Below the pieces are notes generated by a model that was given only the letters and a program-made list of their open reading frames with translations, did not search any database and was not told the DNA's origin. This document shows positions 18,973 to 27,464 of a DNA stretch of 64,000 nucleotides, piece after piece; within the stretch, counting starts at the first letter, position 1; each line of letters starts with the position of its first letter. Source of the stretch: Candidatus Poribacteria bacterium (lineage in GTDB: Bacteria > Abyssobacteria > SURF-5); NCBI GenBank assembly GCA_016215705.1, contig JACRIR010000051.1:1-64000 (forward strand). The letters run 5' to 3'. A program made the translations under genes and the position numbers.

Positions 18973-20041
18973 GACCTCCACTGATTACAATCGAATCCTT
19001 GTTCGCCTGCCCAATTGGGTGGGAGACGTGGTCATGGCTACGCCGGCGCTGAGATGTCTCCGCCTCAATTTCCCCAAAGCTCAGATTGATCTGACGTTGA
19101 TTCCATACGTGCGCAAAATTCTCGAAGGCGCGCCGTGGTTCGACGCAATCATCGAATACTCGCCCAAAGGCGAACACAAAGGGATCGTGGGCCACCGGCG
19201 ATATCTTCGCGGCCTGCGGAAGAACGAGTACGACCTGATTCTCGTTTTTCCGAACTCCTTCATTTCGGCGCTCCTCGCATATCTTTCCGGCGCGAAACTG
19301 CGTGTCGGGTACAATCGCGAAGGTCGCAGGATTCTGTTGACCAATGCCCTCCCGCGTCCGGCTGAAAGCGGCAGGTTTGCGCCACAGCCAATGGTGGATT
19401 ATTACCTGAAGCTTTGCGAAGAGGTCGGAGCGACGGCGGGCTCAAAGAAAACCGAACTCTTTGTGGACCATGCCTCCGAGAAACGGGCGGAAGAGTTGTT
19501 CGCGAAATACGAGATAGGGCGGAGGAGGCCCGTCATCGCCATCAATCCGGGCGCTGCCTATGGCTCTTCCAAGCTGTGGGCTCCCGAGAATTTCTCCGAA
19601 GTCTGCGACACTCTTCTCGAACACGCAGATTGCGACGTGGTGCTCCTGGGTGGACCAAATGAGCAGAATACCGTGTGTGAAATAGTGCACGCCGCGCGTG
19701 TGAAACCAACGAATCTTGCAGAAGAGAATGTGCCTCTTGATCTGCTTAAATCGGTCATCAAACGGTGCGACCTGCTTATTACAGTCGATTCCGGTCCTCG
19801 ACACATTGCGGTCGCGTTCGATAAGCCGGTGGTCGTGCTGATGGGTCCAACCGATCCTCGCTATACGAACTGCAATCTCGAAAAGTCGGCGATCCTGAGA
19901 GTCAGCGACCTCGACTGCGCTCCGTGTCACATCAAGAAATGTCCGACCGACCACGAATGCATGACAAGGATTACGCCCGATATGGTCATCCGGGCTGCCT
20001 CCGAGCTTCTCAGGAAATACGTGCGGGCGAGTCAGCTTTGA
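18968..20041 (+). CDS. waaF: ADP-heptose:LPS heptosyltransferase II-like (GT9), apparent ATT start
   Basis: Transfers heptose to the LPS inner core. The conserved GT9 start ILVRLPNWVGDVVMATPALR is encoded from about 18995, upstream of the first in-frame GTG (19019). The frame is open only back to a TGA at 18959-18961, and no ATG, GTG or TTG lies between. The best candidate is ATT at 18968-18970, five bases after GGTGAG (18957-18962) and overlapping the preceding stop by one base. CTG at 19007 would cut the glycine-loop segment. Later motifs are INPGAAYGSSKLWAPENF, LLGGPNEQ, ITVDSGPRHIAVA and GPTDPRYTNC, with CAPCHIKKCPTDHECM near the C-terminus. About 357 aa from the ATT. Confidence 0.85.
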   Translation: MKTSTDYNRILVRLPNWVGDVVMATPALRCLRLNFPKAQIDLTLIPYVRKILEGAPWFDAIIEYSPKGEHKGIVGHRRYLRGLRKNEYDLILVFPNSFISALLAYLSGAKLRVGYNREGRRILLTNALPRPAESGRFAPQPMVDYYLKLCEEVGATAGSKKTELFVDHASEKRAEELFAKYEIGRRRPVIAINPGAAYGSSKLWAPENFSEVCDTLLEHADCDVVLLGGPNEQNTVCEIVHAARVKPTNLAEENVPLDLLKSVIKRCDLLITVDSGPRHIAVAFDKPVVVLMGPTDPRYTNCNLEKSAILRVSDLDCAPCHIKKCPTDHECMTRITPDMVIRAASELLRKYVRASQL

Positions 20042-20158
20042 GCGGCGCAGAACGAATCTGTCGGGAGTTTGCAGAGTCTAAGTACGCGCCCTTCCGGGAA
20101 CCGGTCGAGCCCTTCAGCAAACAGGCGAACACGTTCAAAATGGGTCTCAAGGTGAGGA

Positions 20159-21880
20159 ATGGAATCTCCTTTGAATAGGTCCGCAGATTCATCACGTGTG
20201 ACGGCCCTGGATGTGACCTTCATATTCTGCTTGTGTCTGATTGTATATGCGAACTCATTCGGTGTTGGTTGGATTTCGGATGATGTTCGCTTTATCAAAT
20301 CCAATCCGGGCATAAGGAGTCTATCAAATACGGGCGAATTCTTTACAAACCCTGCCGATACAGCGGCGTCAACCGGCCGCGAAGGGATTTATCGGCCCTT
20401 GCGAACATTGTCATTCGCGATTGACTATGCCATTTGGGGAGCCAACCCCTTCGGCTTCCATGTCACCAGCTTTGTCTTGCATTTTGTATCCTCGGTGCTT
20501 GTGTTTCTCTTGTGCATGTCCCTGGATGCGGGAAGGCGGTCAGCGCTTGTTGCGTCGGCGTTGTTTGCAGCGCATCCGGCGCAAGTGGAGGCCATTACCT
20601 GGATTTCCAGCCGTGCAGATTGTATGGCGACAGTCTTTCTGCTCATCTCATTCTTGCTTTTTGTCAGGGCGAGGAAGGAGAAAGGATCTGTTCCTGTCTT
20701 GCTTGGCGGTTCATGGCTTTGTTTTCTGCTCGCTCTTTTGAGCAAGGAGACGGCCATTGTTCTTCCTGCCCTTCTCATAACATACGATATTTTTGCCGGT
20801 AAGATGCGCGTAAAGGCTCTCCGCTCGCGGCTCGTTGAGTATTGCCTGTTCATTGGACTCGCAGTAACCTATTTCGCCGCGCGCGCCCGCCTCCTTCAAA
20901 TGGTATCGCAAGGCGGGTATTGGGGTGGAAGCCTGGTGGCCACAATGCTGACTATGGCGAAATGCTTCCTCATTTATCTGCGGATCGTTTTTCTTCCGCG
21001 CGCAAGCAGTTGCCTCGAATACATGGTTCCGCTTGCAGGATTTCCGCTGACCTTTGCGATTGTGTGGCCTTTGATACTCGTCGCGATTTTTGTGACGGCG
21101 ACGATCGCCGTGTGGCGGCTTTCACCGCGCGCCGGATTCGGCCTGTCATGGTATCTCATAGCGCTGGCGCCGGTTTCGAATGTCCTGCCGATGTCAATGC
21201 TGATGGCGGAACGCTTCTTGTACTTTCCTATGGTCGGCATATGTATTGCCGCGCTTCCTATCATGGAAACCGCCACGCGCAAGAGGAGTCGGCGGGTCCA
21301 TCTCATGGCAAACGCATCCTTTTGCGCGCTCTTGTTCCTGCTCGGAGTTACCAGCGTTGTGAAAAACTCGGCATGGCGAGACCCTGTCGTTCTCTGGAAT
21401 CAGTCGCTGCACGATTATCCCGATAGCTACCGGGCCCGAATGGGTCTGGCCGGCGAGTACTACGACCGCGGCGAAAACCTCGAAGCAATCAAGCAGTACG
21501 GTATTGCGCTCCGACTTTTCCCGAATGTGCAGGTAATGCATGACATCGGGAATGCTTATCGGCAGGTGGGCGATATCGCTTCAGCAATCGCGGCATACAG
21601 GGCTGCGCTCGCAATGGACCCCAATTCGTCTTGGACACTGACGAGTCTGGGAATCGCTTACATGAAGCAGGGCAAGATGGATCAGGCAATCGAGGTTTTA
21701 CAGCGCGCGACAGAAATCGACAAGAGCTATGCCGCAGCTCATTTCTTTCTTGGGAATGCCCTGGCGGAAGAAGGCGACCTTGAAACGGCGCTGAAGGAAT
21801 ACAGAACCGCCCTCGTCTATGCTCCGGACGCCGAAGAGGTGCGCCGCCGGATTGCTGATATCGAACGCAGACAGAAGTGA
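20159..21880 (+). CDS. polytopic membrane protein with C-terminal TPRs (TMTC-like glycosyltransferase-C type)
   Basis: 573 aa. About nine hydrophobic segments span residues 17-410, followed by four TPR units at about 420-565 (DSYRARMGLAGEYYDRGE, VQVMHDIGNAYRQVGD, SWTLTSLGIAYMKQGK, AAAHFFLGNALAEEGD). The first loop has WISDDVRFIKSNP, the acidic pair typical of GT-C/TMTC enzymes that use lipid-linked sugars. It would therefore be an O-glycosyltransferase or an O-antigen-ligase-like protein, but the specific donor and acceptor are unknown. The AAGGTGAGGA Shine-Dalgarno precedes the ATG. It is the last gene of the LPS run and converges with the methyltransferase at 21915. Confidence 0.7.
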   Translation: MESPLNRSADSSRVTALDVTFIFCLCLIVYANSFGVGWISDDVRFIKSNPGIRSLSNTGEFFTNPADTAASTGREGIYRPLRTLSFAIDYAIWGANPFGFHVTSFVLHFVSSVLVFLLCMSLDAGRRSALVASALFAAHPAQVEAITWISSRADCMATVFLLISFLLFVRARKEKGSVPVLLGGSWLCFLLALLSKETAIVLPALLITYDIFAGKMRVKALRSRLVEYCLFIGLAVTYFAARARLLQMVSQGGYWGGSLVATMLTMAKCFLIYLRIVFLPRASSCLEYMVPLAGFPLTFAIVWPLILVAIFVTATIAVWRLSPRAGFGLSWYLIALAPVSNVLPMSMLMAERFLYFPMVGICIAALPIMETATRKRSRRVHLMANASFCALLFLLGVTSVVKNSAWRDPVVLWNQSLHDYPDSYRARMGLAGEYYDRGENLEAIKQYGIALRLFPNVQVMHDIGNAYRQVGDIASAIAAYRAALAMDPNSSWTLTSLGIAYMKQGKMDQAIEVLQRATEIDKSYAAAHFFLGNALAEEGDLETALKEYRTALVYAPDAEEVRRRIADIERRQK

Positions 21881-21914
21881 TTCAACTCATCATCGCTCAA
21901 AGCTGTCGATGCGA

Positions 21915-22598
21915 TCAGCCGCCGTCTTCCCTCTTGCTCGGCGCGCCACGAGATGATTTACCAATCAATATCCACGAGATATGATGATGGGTTTCTCCTG
22001 TCGCGCGCGGCTCATCATACTCACGCTCGCGAAGCTCTTCGATATCAAGAAATGCAAAATCCTCCGCTAATTCTTCTTTCGTGCATAAATGCAAGTAGAC
22101 CCTGTCTTGGAACGAATTGGGTTCTCCGGGAATTGCGACCCCCTTGCCGCGATGTTCCGGATCGCTCACGGAGAGAGTACTGAGGAAAAACAGCCCGCCC
22201 GGTTTCAGGGCTTCGCGCGCCGCCTGGCGCAAATCGTTTCGCCCTTCCTTGTTGAGCAACTGGTAAAGGTTTGAGACGAAGACGATATCATAGACGTTTT
22301 GAGTCAGCTCCCTGAAATCACGAAGCTCGAATTCAACGCCTTGCTTACGGTTATCCACGACGGTTTTCGAGGCTATTTCTATTGCCTTCTTGGAGATGTC
22401 TATGCCGCGGACTGAGCATTTACAGTTGTCGAGGAGGTAGAACGCATCCCGGCCATAACCACAGCCTATGTCCAATATGCTAAACGACTCGCCTGGCGGC
22501 CGATGTGACCGTAAATACTCAAGCGCGGCGACTGCCAGGATGCTCGGTCCCTCGCCCCAGATACGCTCCTGGCTCTTATATTGGTCATCCCAAAACAT
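21915..22598 (-). CDS. class I SAM-dependent methyltransferase
   Basis: 227 aa. Motif I DIGCGYGRDAFYL at about 43-55, then acidic GIDISKKA (~69), motif II region FELRDFRE (~94) and ALKPGGLFFLST (~135). The sequence resembles TehB/UbiE-type small-molecule methylases, with a C-terminal HHHISWILIGKS segment. The substrate is unknown. A GGGAGGGA Shine-Dalgarno lies just upstream. It is the last of three minus-strand genes behind the heptosyltransferase at 23044-24129, 80 bases after the PGPGW gene. Confidence 0.82.
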   Translation of the reverse strand: MFWDDQYKSQERIWGEGPSILAVAALEYLRSHRPPGESFSILDIGCGYGRDAFYLLDNCKCSVRGIDISKKAIEIASKTVVDNRKQGVEFELRDFRELTQNVYDIVFVSNLYQLLNKEGRNDLRQAAREALKPGGLFFLSTLSVSDPEHRGKGVAIPGEPNSFQDRVYLHLCTKEELAEDFAFLDIEELREREYDEPRATGETHHHISWILIGKSSRGAPSKREDGG

Positions 22599-22678
22599 AT
22601 CTCGATGTCCCTCCCGTTATTTCATAACTGAATTTCGGTGGCACGAGGTCTGTAATCAAGTGAGCGCCTTGATTTGGA

Positions 22679-22918
22679 TCATGGCTTGAAAGTCTTTCTT
22701 ATCCGCTCTGCTGCATAGCCGACTCTCGGGAAACGCCGCTTGATCCATGCCCACATTCTTTGAAGGAACGGCAAATCCCGATAGAGCAATAATGTCCCTA
22801 ACGCGATGAACAGCCACCCCTGCAGAATCGGGAGCAGAAAGCCGATGAGACCAACAAAAATGAGGATACAGCCCAGGACGATTCGTATATATCGTCCATA
22901 TTCTCTCGGCCACGCCAT
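22679..22918 (-). CDS. PGPGW-family small membrane protein
   Basis: 79 aa with two hydrophobic segments (about 11-29 and 31-46) separated by the PILQGW turn that corresponds to the PGPGW family signature, followed by a strongly basic tail (RRFPRVGYAAERIRKTFK). It is an inner-membrane protein of unknown function, probably co-transcribed with its minus-strand neighbours. Confidence 0.72.
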   Translation of the reverse strand: MAWPREYGRYIRIVLGCILIFVGLIGFLLPILQGWLFIALGTLLLYRDLPFLQRMWAWIKRRFPRVGYAAERIRKTFKP

Positions 22919-23043
22919 GCAATAGTATCCAATCGTTTCAGTGAATTAGGACGCTTGAAACAGGATATCTTCGTTTCACTTCTGCGAAACGGTTTCCGGT
23001 TTCGAGTGTTGGGTTTCTGAGGACTTGCACTCCGTAGATGCGA

Positions 23044-24129
23044 CTATCGCGATCTCAACGGCCTTTCCTGTTTGAATAGTTCACTTGCAGCTTCGAGAAC
23101 ATCCTCCGGTTTGACCGCTTCCATGCACTTCGCGTAGACGCAATCCTCATCGCATGGGTGGCACGGGACTTCGCTCCTTACGATTCTGTTCGGCTTCCAG
23201 TAGGGCGCGTTTATTCGCTCATCCGTCGGCCCGAAAATCGCCACCACCGGCGTTCCCATCGCGGAGCCTATGTGCATGGGGCCCGAGTCCACAGTGACCA
23301 TCATCTCGCACAATTCCAACAAAGCGGCCAGCTCGAGCAGACTATCGGTCTGCATTCCGATCAGAGGGCGTGTTCTTGTCAAGGAGCGTATTTGCTCGAC
23401 CTCTTCACGCTCACCCGGTCCCCACGTGAGAATTACCCTTGCCCCGAGCTTCTGTGTCAAGAGATCGCAGAGAGCGGCAAACGACTGCAAAGGCCACTTT
23501 TTCAGGGGGCGGCTGGTCCCCGGATGAACGGCTACCAGTGGATGGCAATCTCCAAGCTTGTCATGGATGAATTTGTGTGCTTTCGCGCGATGTTTATCCG
23601 TCACACCCAACGCCGGCCTTTGCGTCAGATTTCCAGGCAGTACGAACTGTTTTATCAATTCGAGATTCCTGACTACACGGGGCAAGCCTGCGTCAGAAGG
23701 CCTTATTCGGAGATTCGTGAAGAAATAGCTGAATTCCTTGACATAGCCTTCCTTGAAGCCGATCCTCTTCGGAGAATGGGACAAGTATGCGATGAGGCCG
23801 CTCTTGAGTATTCCGTGGAAGTCGAACGCAAGGTCATATTTGACACTTCGCAAGCGGGATAAGAATCGAATGAGCAACGCAACGGCTTCGGGAAAACGCA
23901 AAGGGTTCTTCAATGACCGCACAATTCTTTTTCTCTCAAACACCAATACCTCATCGAGATACGGATGCCCCTCTAATATGCCGCTCGATTTGTCTTCGAC
24001 GACCCAAGTGATGTGAGCTTTGGGATAGTTCTGCCTGAGAGAAGTGAGCGCCGGCAGCGTTCGGACCACGTCGCCGATTGAGCTGAGCCTTATGATCAGG
24101 ATACTACTGGGCGTGACAGTGCCAACCAT
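23044..24129 (-). CDS. waaC: heptosyltransferase I-like glycosyltransferase (GT9)
   Basis: GT9 enzyme of LPS core assembly. The N-terminus SSILIIRLSSIGDVVRTLPALTSLR is the WaaC/WaaF donor-site start; VHPGTSRPLKKWPLQSFAAL, VTVDSGPMHIGSAMGTPVVAIFGPTD and a C-terminal CHPCDEDCVYAKCM cysteine cluster follow. I placed the start at 24129, giving 361 aa, because a consensus promoter ends six bases upstream. An alternative ATG at 24174 would lie inside that promoter. It heads a minus-strand run with the PGPGW and methyltransferase genes. WaaC is favoured over WaaF by the RLSSIGDVVRTLPAL start. Confidence 0.85.
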   Translation of the reverse strand: MVGTVTPSSILIIRLSSIGDVVRTLPALTSLRQNYPKAHITWVVEDKSSGILEGHPYLDEVLVFERKRIVRSLKNPLRFPEAVALLIRFLSRLRSVKYDLAFDFHGILKSGLIAYLSHSPKRIGFKEGYVKEFSYFFTNLRIRPSDAGLPRVVRNLELIKQFVLPGNLTQRPALGVTDKHRAKAHKFIHDKLGDCHPLVAVHPGTSRPLKKWPLQSFAALCDLLTQKLGARVILTWGPGEREEVEQIRSLTRTRPLIGMQTDSLLELAALLELCEMMVTVDSGPMHIGSAMGTPVVAIFGPTDERINAPYWKPNRIVRSEVPCHPCDEDCVYAKCMEAVKPEDVLEAASELFKQERPLRSR

Positions 24130-24135
24130 GCGTGG

Positions 24136-24164
24136 ATTATAACTTAGCCGGTCTGCTGTGTCAA
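24136..24164 (-). promoter_or_regulatory. perfect-consensus promoter giving a leaderless waaC mRNA
   Basis: On the minus strand, TTGACA (24164-24159), exactly 17 bases, then TATAAT (24141-24136). Both hexamers match the sigma70 consensus. The ATG begins at 24129, six bases after the -10 box, which is where transcription should start. The mRNA would therefore begin at or next to the start codon. Confidence 0.6.
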
Positions 24165-24285
24165 AAGTAGACACGGAAGCGCCAGAGGCGCCTGAGACGG
24201 CCGAAGATTCACTCGGAGAAGCTTCCGGAATACCTAAAGTGAGTCAAAGTGACCAGAGCTTCAATCAAGTGTGTTTGTCCGCCAC

Positions 24286-24636
24286 CTAATTCTTCTTTTT
24301 CAGGAGTTGGTTAAACAAGAACCGTCTGAACGGGGCGTTTCGGCATTCGTTGAAGCATGCTTCCAGGTCATCTATAGACGTACAATGGCCCGGACAATCC
24401 TTCGTGCCCGCCAGCAGGAAAAAAGGAAGTGGCTCTTGAATGAGGTCGACGAACTCACTCACAGATGTGGCGAGCGTAGTCCCGCACGCGGCATGGTTGA
24501 AGAAATAGTATGTGTCAAGAAAACTTTCGGGTGTCAGAAACGTTAACCCGATGGGGCGAACATCGGGGTCGACAAGAAAAGAGTCGCGATCTGCCCACGA
24601 AACCCCACAACTGCAATGTTTGAAATCACTCGCCAT
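24286..24636 (-). CDS. small conserved cysteine-rich protein
   Basis: 116 aa from the ATG at 24636 (the frame is open further upstream but becomes Arg/Ala-rich and non-conserved in look). It has an N-terminal FKHCSCGVSWADRDSFLVDPD, central FFNHAACGTTLA, and CPGHC plus FNEC further on, giving seven cysteines in pairs that suggest metal binding or redox. From memory, similar proteins (CGxxWxxRxxFLxDPD...FNHxCGTTLA...CPGYC) occur as hypothetical proteins in Desulfobacterota. I know no function. It lies 156 bases upstream of the waaC start on the same strand. Confidence 0.65.
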   Translation of the reverse strand: MASDFKHCSCGVSWADRDSFLVDPDVRPIGLTFLTPESFLDTYYFFNHAACGTTLATSVSEFVDLIQEPLPFFLLAGTKDCPGHCTSIDDLEACFNECRNAPFRRFLFNQLLKKKN

Positions 24637-24814
24637 ATGTTTCACCCTCTCCGCGGCCTTATCCTTCGCTCTCCGACAACGAATTCCTCCGACACCTCGA
24701 ATGTCAACTGCACTTATATTCTGCCCCGTCAAAAGCGCGTCCGCAATAGCTGTGCCTGCGCACGTACCGGCGTGTTGCCCGAATGAAACTGTGCTTCATA
24801 GTGCTGTCAGAATT

Positions 24815-24932
24815 GTCATTCTGAGGAGCGAAGCGACGAAGAATCTCTCGTTTTTCTTGCAGATTTGCGACCCATAGACAGAGATTCTTCGCTTCGCTCA
24901 GAATGACAAAGACCTCGCTCAGAATGACAAAG
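24815..24932. repeat. GTCATTCTGAGCGAAGCGAAGAATC inverted repeat
   Basis: The left arm 24815-24848 (GTCATTCTGAGGAGCG...GAATCTC) pairs with the right arm 24881-24908 (GAGATTCTTCGC...GAATGAC), followed by a partial third copy at 24911-24930. Related copies are at 25030-25110 (inverted pair) and 42148-42176 (single arm). Confidence 0.75.
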
Positions 24933-25029
24933 GGCTATTACCATTTGGGCAACACGCCGGTACGACAAGACTCTGCGCACGACACCCCGTCTATACTGCA
25001 ATTCTTATGGCAGCCGCTGGCGCATACGC

Positions 25030-25110
25030 CATTCCGAGCAAAGCGAGGAATCTCGTTTCGTGCGCCGGCACGGCTTTCTGCGAGAGATTCTTCGCCTCGC
25101 TCAGAATGCC
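25030..25110. repeat. second GTCATTCTGAG-family inverted repeat
   Basis: The left arm near 25030-25055 (ATTCCGAGCAAAGCGAGG) and the right arm near 25084-25110 (GAGATTCTTCGCCTCG...) are divergent versions of the arms at 24815-24932. Confidence 0.65.
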
Positions 25111-25190
25111 GGGGAAGAGAGCAGAACAGAGCGGAAAGTCTCAGGATGGCGCGTTTTCACCCACTATATCGCAGGCCCCCTCATTCAGCC

Positions 25191-25219
25191 TTGATATTTT
25201 CCCGCCATTGGTATATTTT
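25191..25219 (+). promoter_or_regulatory. possible promoter of the liv operon
   Basis: TTGATA at 25191-25196, 17 bases, TATTTT at 25214-25219. The start codon at 25264 is preceded by a strong AGGGAGGA Shine-Dalgarno. Confidence 0.3.
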
Positions 25220-25263
25220 ATTTCAGCCATTATCCATAAAATGGGCCGATTGAGGGAGGAAAT

Positions 25264-26412
25264 ATGCGCAGATACTTCGTGCTCGGGCTCTGCTTTCTGG
25301 TGGGCGGGTTCTTTTGCGCCTGCCAGCGCGGCGCTCAAGAGAAGGTCCTTACTCTGGGGGCTGTAGTGCCTTTGAGTGGGCCGGCGGCGGCGCCCGGCAA
25401 CGAGATGAACAACGCAGTGTTGCTTGCCGTTGATGAGTGGAATGCCGCCAATAAGATGGGTGGCTATCGAATAGCTCTGGAGTCCAAGGACGACGCATCG
25501 GACCCAAAGCAGGCGGTATCAGCGGCGCATGCTCTCATGTCCGACTCGCAAGTCGTCGCAGTAGTGGCTCATCTGAACAGCGGTTGCTTTCTGCCGGCCT
25601 CCAAAATATATCATGATGCGGGCGTGGTTGCGATGAGCGGCGCGACAACGAATCCACAAATTACGCTCCAGGGATTCCCTGAGATATTCCGGATATGCAC
25701 CACCGATCTCGTTCAGGGGGAGCTTACCGCGCCTTTCATACAGCAGCTTGGCCTCAAGCGCATCGCCATCATCCACGACAAGACGCAGTACGGCCAAGGT
25801 TTGGCCGAGGTGGTCCGCGATGCAGGGCCCCGAAGCGGTTCAGAGATTCTGAGCTTCGACGGCATCGACATCGGCGACAAGGATTTCAGAGCGCTTCTTA
25901 CGAAGATCAAGGACGCGCACCCTGATGTCATCTATTTCGGCGGCATGTATGACGAAGCCGGTCTGCTCGTCAAACAGATGCGGGATTTGGGCATGCAGCA
26001 GCAATTCATCAGTGATGACGGAGCCTTCGGGCAGGATTTTATTGACGCTGGCGGCGACGGCACCGAGGGGGCGATCGTCAGCATGGTGGGCGCGCCTCTG
26101 ACAGATCTCAAGAAGGCCGAGGATTTCATGCGCAAATATGAGCAGCGGTTCGGCGTCAAGATTCAGAACTACGGTCCCTATGCATATGACGTTGCGAACA
26201 TCCTTCTCACGGCCATCTCGAGTGTGATTGAGCAGAAGGGTGTGCCTGACAAGAAAGCTCTCATCGAGGAAGCGCGCAAGACGGAATACGACGGCGTCAT
26301 TGGGCATACTTCATTCGACGAGCACGGTGACACGAAGAACAAAGTGATTACCTTTTATAGGGTGGAAAAGGGAAAGTTTACGCCGGTGAAGACCGTGAGC
26401 ATGAACAAATAG
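25264..26412 (+). CDS. livK: branched-chain amino acid type ABC transporter, substrate-binding lipoprotein
   Basis: Periplasmic binding protein of the Liv/Amt (HAAT) family. The N-terminus is a lipoprotein signal: hydrophobic residues 4-17, then FCAC with C20 as the likely lipidated cysteine. The type I periplasmic fold shows LGAVVPLSGPAAAPG (~32), AVVAHLNSGCFLPASKIY (~97), MSGATTNPQIT (~122) and YGPYAYDVANILL (~303). 382 aa is the normal size. It is the first gene of livKHMGF. The substrate could be Leu/Ile/Val, another amino acid, an amide or a small aromatic acid; sequence alone does not decide. Confidence 0.9.
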   Translation: MRRYFVLGLCFLVGGFFCACQRGAQEKVLTLGAVVPLSGPAAAPGNEMNNAVLLAVDEWNAANKMGGYRIALESKDDASDPKQAVSAAHALMSDSQVVAVVAHLNSGCFLPASKIYHDAGVVAMSGATTNPQITLQGFPEIFRICTTDLVQGELTAPFIQQLGLKRIAIIHDKTQYGQGLAEVVRDAGPRSGSEILSFDGIDIGDKDFRALLTKIKDAHPDVIYFGGMYDEAGLLVKQMRDLGMQQQFISDDGAFGQDFIDAGGDGTEGAIVSMVGAPLTDLKKAEDFMRKYEQRFGVKIQNYGPYAYDVANILLTAISSVIEQKGVPDKKALIEEARKTEYDGVIGHTSFDEHGDTKNKVITFYRVEKGKFTPVKTVSMNK

Positions 26413-26413
26413 C

Positions 26414-27340
26414 ATGAGCCCGACCGCATTTTTCCAGCAACTGGTGAATGGACTGACGTTGGGAGGCATGTACGCTCTTGTGGCCTTAGGCTATACGATG
26501 GTCTATGGCATTATTCAGCTCATCAATTTCGCACACGGCGAAGTATTCATGGTTGGCGCATTCCTCGGCCTGCTTGCGTTGAGTTTCGCGGCGCAGTTGG
26601 GTCTGGAGGGAGTTGCTTTCACCCTCTGCCTGGCCTTCCTGGTTTCGATGGTGTTGACGAGCCTGGTAGGAATGGCCATCGAACACGTCGCCTACAGGCC
26701 GTTGCGTCAATCCCCTCGAATAACTCTCCTCCTCTCGGCCGTCGGAATGTCCATATTCCTTCAAAACCTGGTTATGCTCATCCGCAGCCGCGACCTCCAG
26801 CCGTTTCCCCGTATTATCACCGGCGGAGTGAACATCCAGGGCGTGATTCTGGATTATATCCAGATTCTCATAGCCGTCGCCAGCCTGGTCCTGATGCTCG
26901 CACTGGATTTGTTTGTCAACAGGACGCGGCTCGGCCAGGCCATGCGGGCAATTGCGCAAGACATGGAAGCCGCCCAAATGATGGGTATTGACATAAGCCA
27001 CGTTATTCGTTTGACGTTTATGGTCGGCTCAGGTCTCGCCGCCGCCGGCGGCATAATGAGCGGGTTATATTATGGAGGCATAAAGTTTGACATGGGATTC
27101 ATCGTGGGCATCAAAGCCTTCAGCGCAGCGGTCCTGGGCGGCATCGGGAGCATCCGGGGAGCGATGCTGGGCGGGTTTGTCCTCGGATTATGCGAAACAT
27201 TGCTGGTTGCCTTTCTCTCGGCGGCCGGAGTCACGGAGGCGTTTGCATACAAAGATGTCATCGCGTTTGCCATCCTGATTCTGGTTCTCATCCTCAAGCC
27301 TTCGGGTCTGATGGGTGAGCGCATCGTCGAAAAGGTGTAG
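26414..27340 (+). CDS. livH: branched-chain amino acid type ABC transporter permease LivH
   Basis: Inner-membrane permease, 308 aa with about eight hydrophobic segments. FFQQLVNGLTLGGMYALVALGYTMVYGIIQLINFAHGE is the classic LivH start, and the EAA-like LGGIGSIRGAMLGGFVLG loop is near residue 240. It begins one base after the livK stop. Confidence 0.93.
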   Translation: MSPTAFFQQLVNGLTLGGMYALVALGYTMVYGIIQLINFAHGEVFMVGAFLGLLALSFAAQLGLEGVAFTLCLAFLVSMVLTSLVGMAIEHVAYRPLRQSPRITLLLSAVGMSIFLQNLVMLIRSRDLQPFPRIITGGVNIQGVILDYIQILIAVASLVLMLALDLFVNRTRLGQAMRAIAQDMEAAQMMGIDISHVIRLTFMVGSGLAAAGGIMSGLYYGGIKFDMGFIVGIKAFSAAVLGGIGSIRGAMLGGFVLGLCETLLVAFLSAAGVTEAFAYKDVIAFAILILVLILKPSGLMGERIVEKV

Positions 27341-27346
27341 CATGCG

Positions 27347-27385
27347 TTATTCGGGGACACCGTGCCGCATGATGTCCCCAAATAA
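27347..27385. repeat. GGGGACAC-family palindrome between livH and livM
   Basis: TTATTCGGGGACACC with its inverted partner, centred on GTGCCGCAT. It sits in the 124-base gap inside the liv operon, one copy of the family described at 11225-11262. Confidence 0.7.
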
Positions 27386-27464
27386 ACAATGACTGCGTCC
27401 GGGAAATCACGACGGGATTCTACAAATTGAGCGTGAGTACCGCAATGTGACCTAGTGGAGAAGA

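Larger units (their letters stand above)
24637..25263. other. gene-free spacer with GTCATTCTGAG repeats
   Basis: Contains two GTCATTCTGAGCGAAG-type inverted repeats (24815-24932 and 25030-25110) and the livK promoter region. No credible coding frame. Confidence 0.6.

Noticed and set aside
24130-24174. ATG 24174 as the start of waaC
   Set aside because: The first 15 codons overlap a perfect promoter and do not resemble GT9 N-termini; ATG 24129 starts just before the conserved segment.
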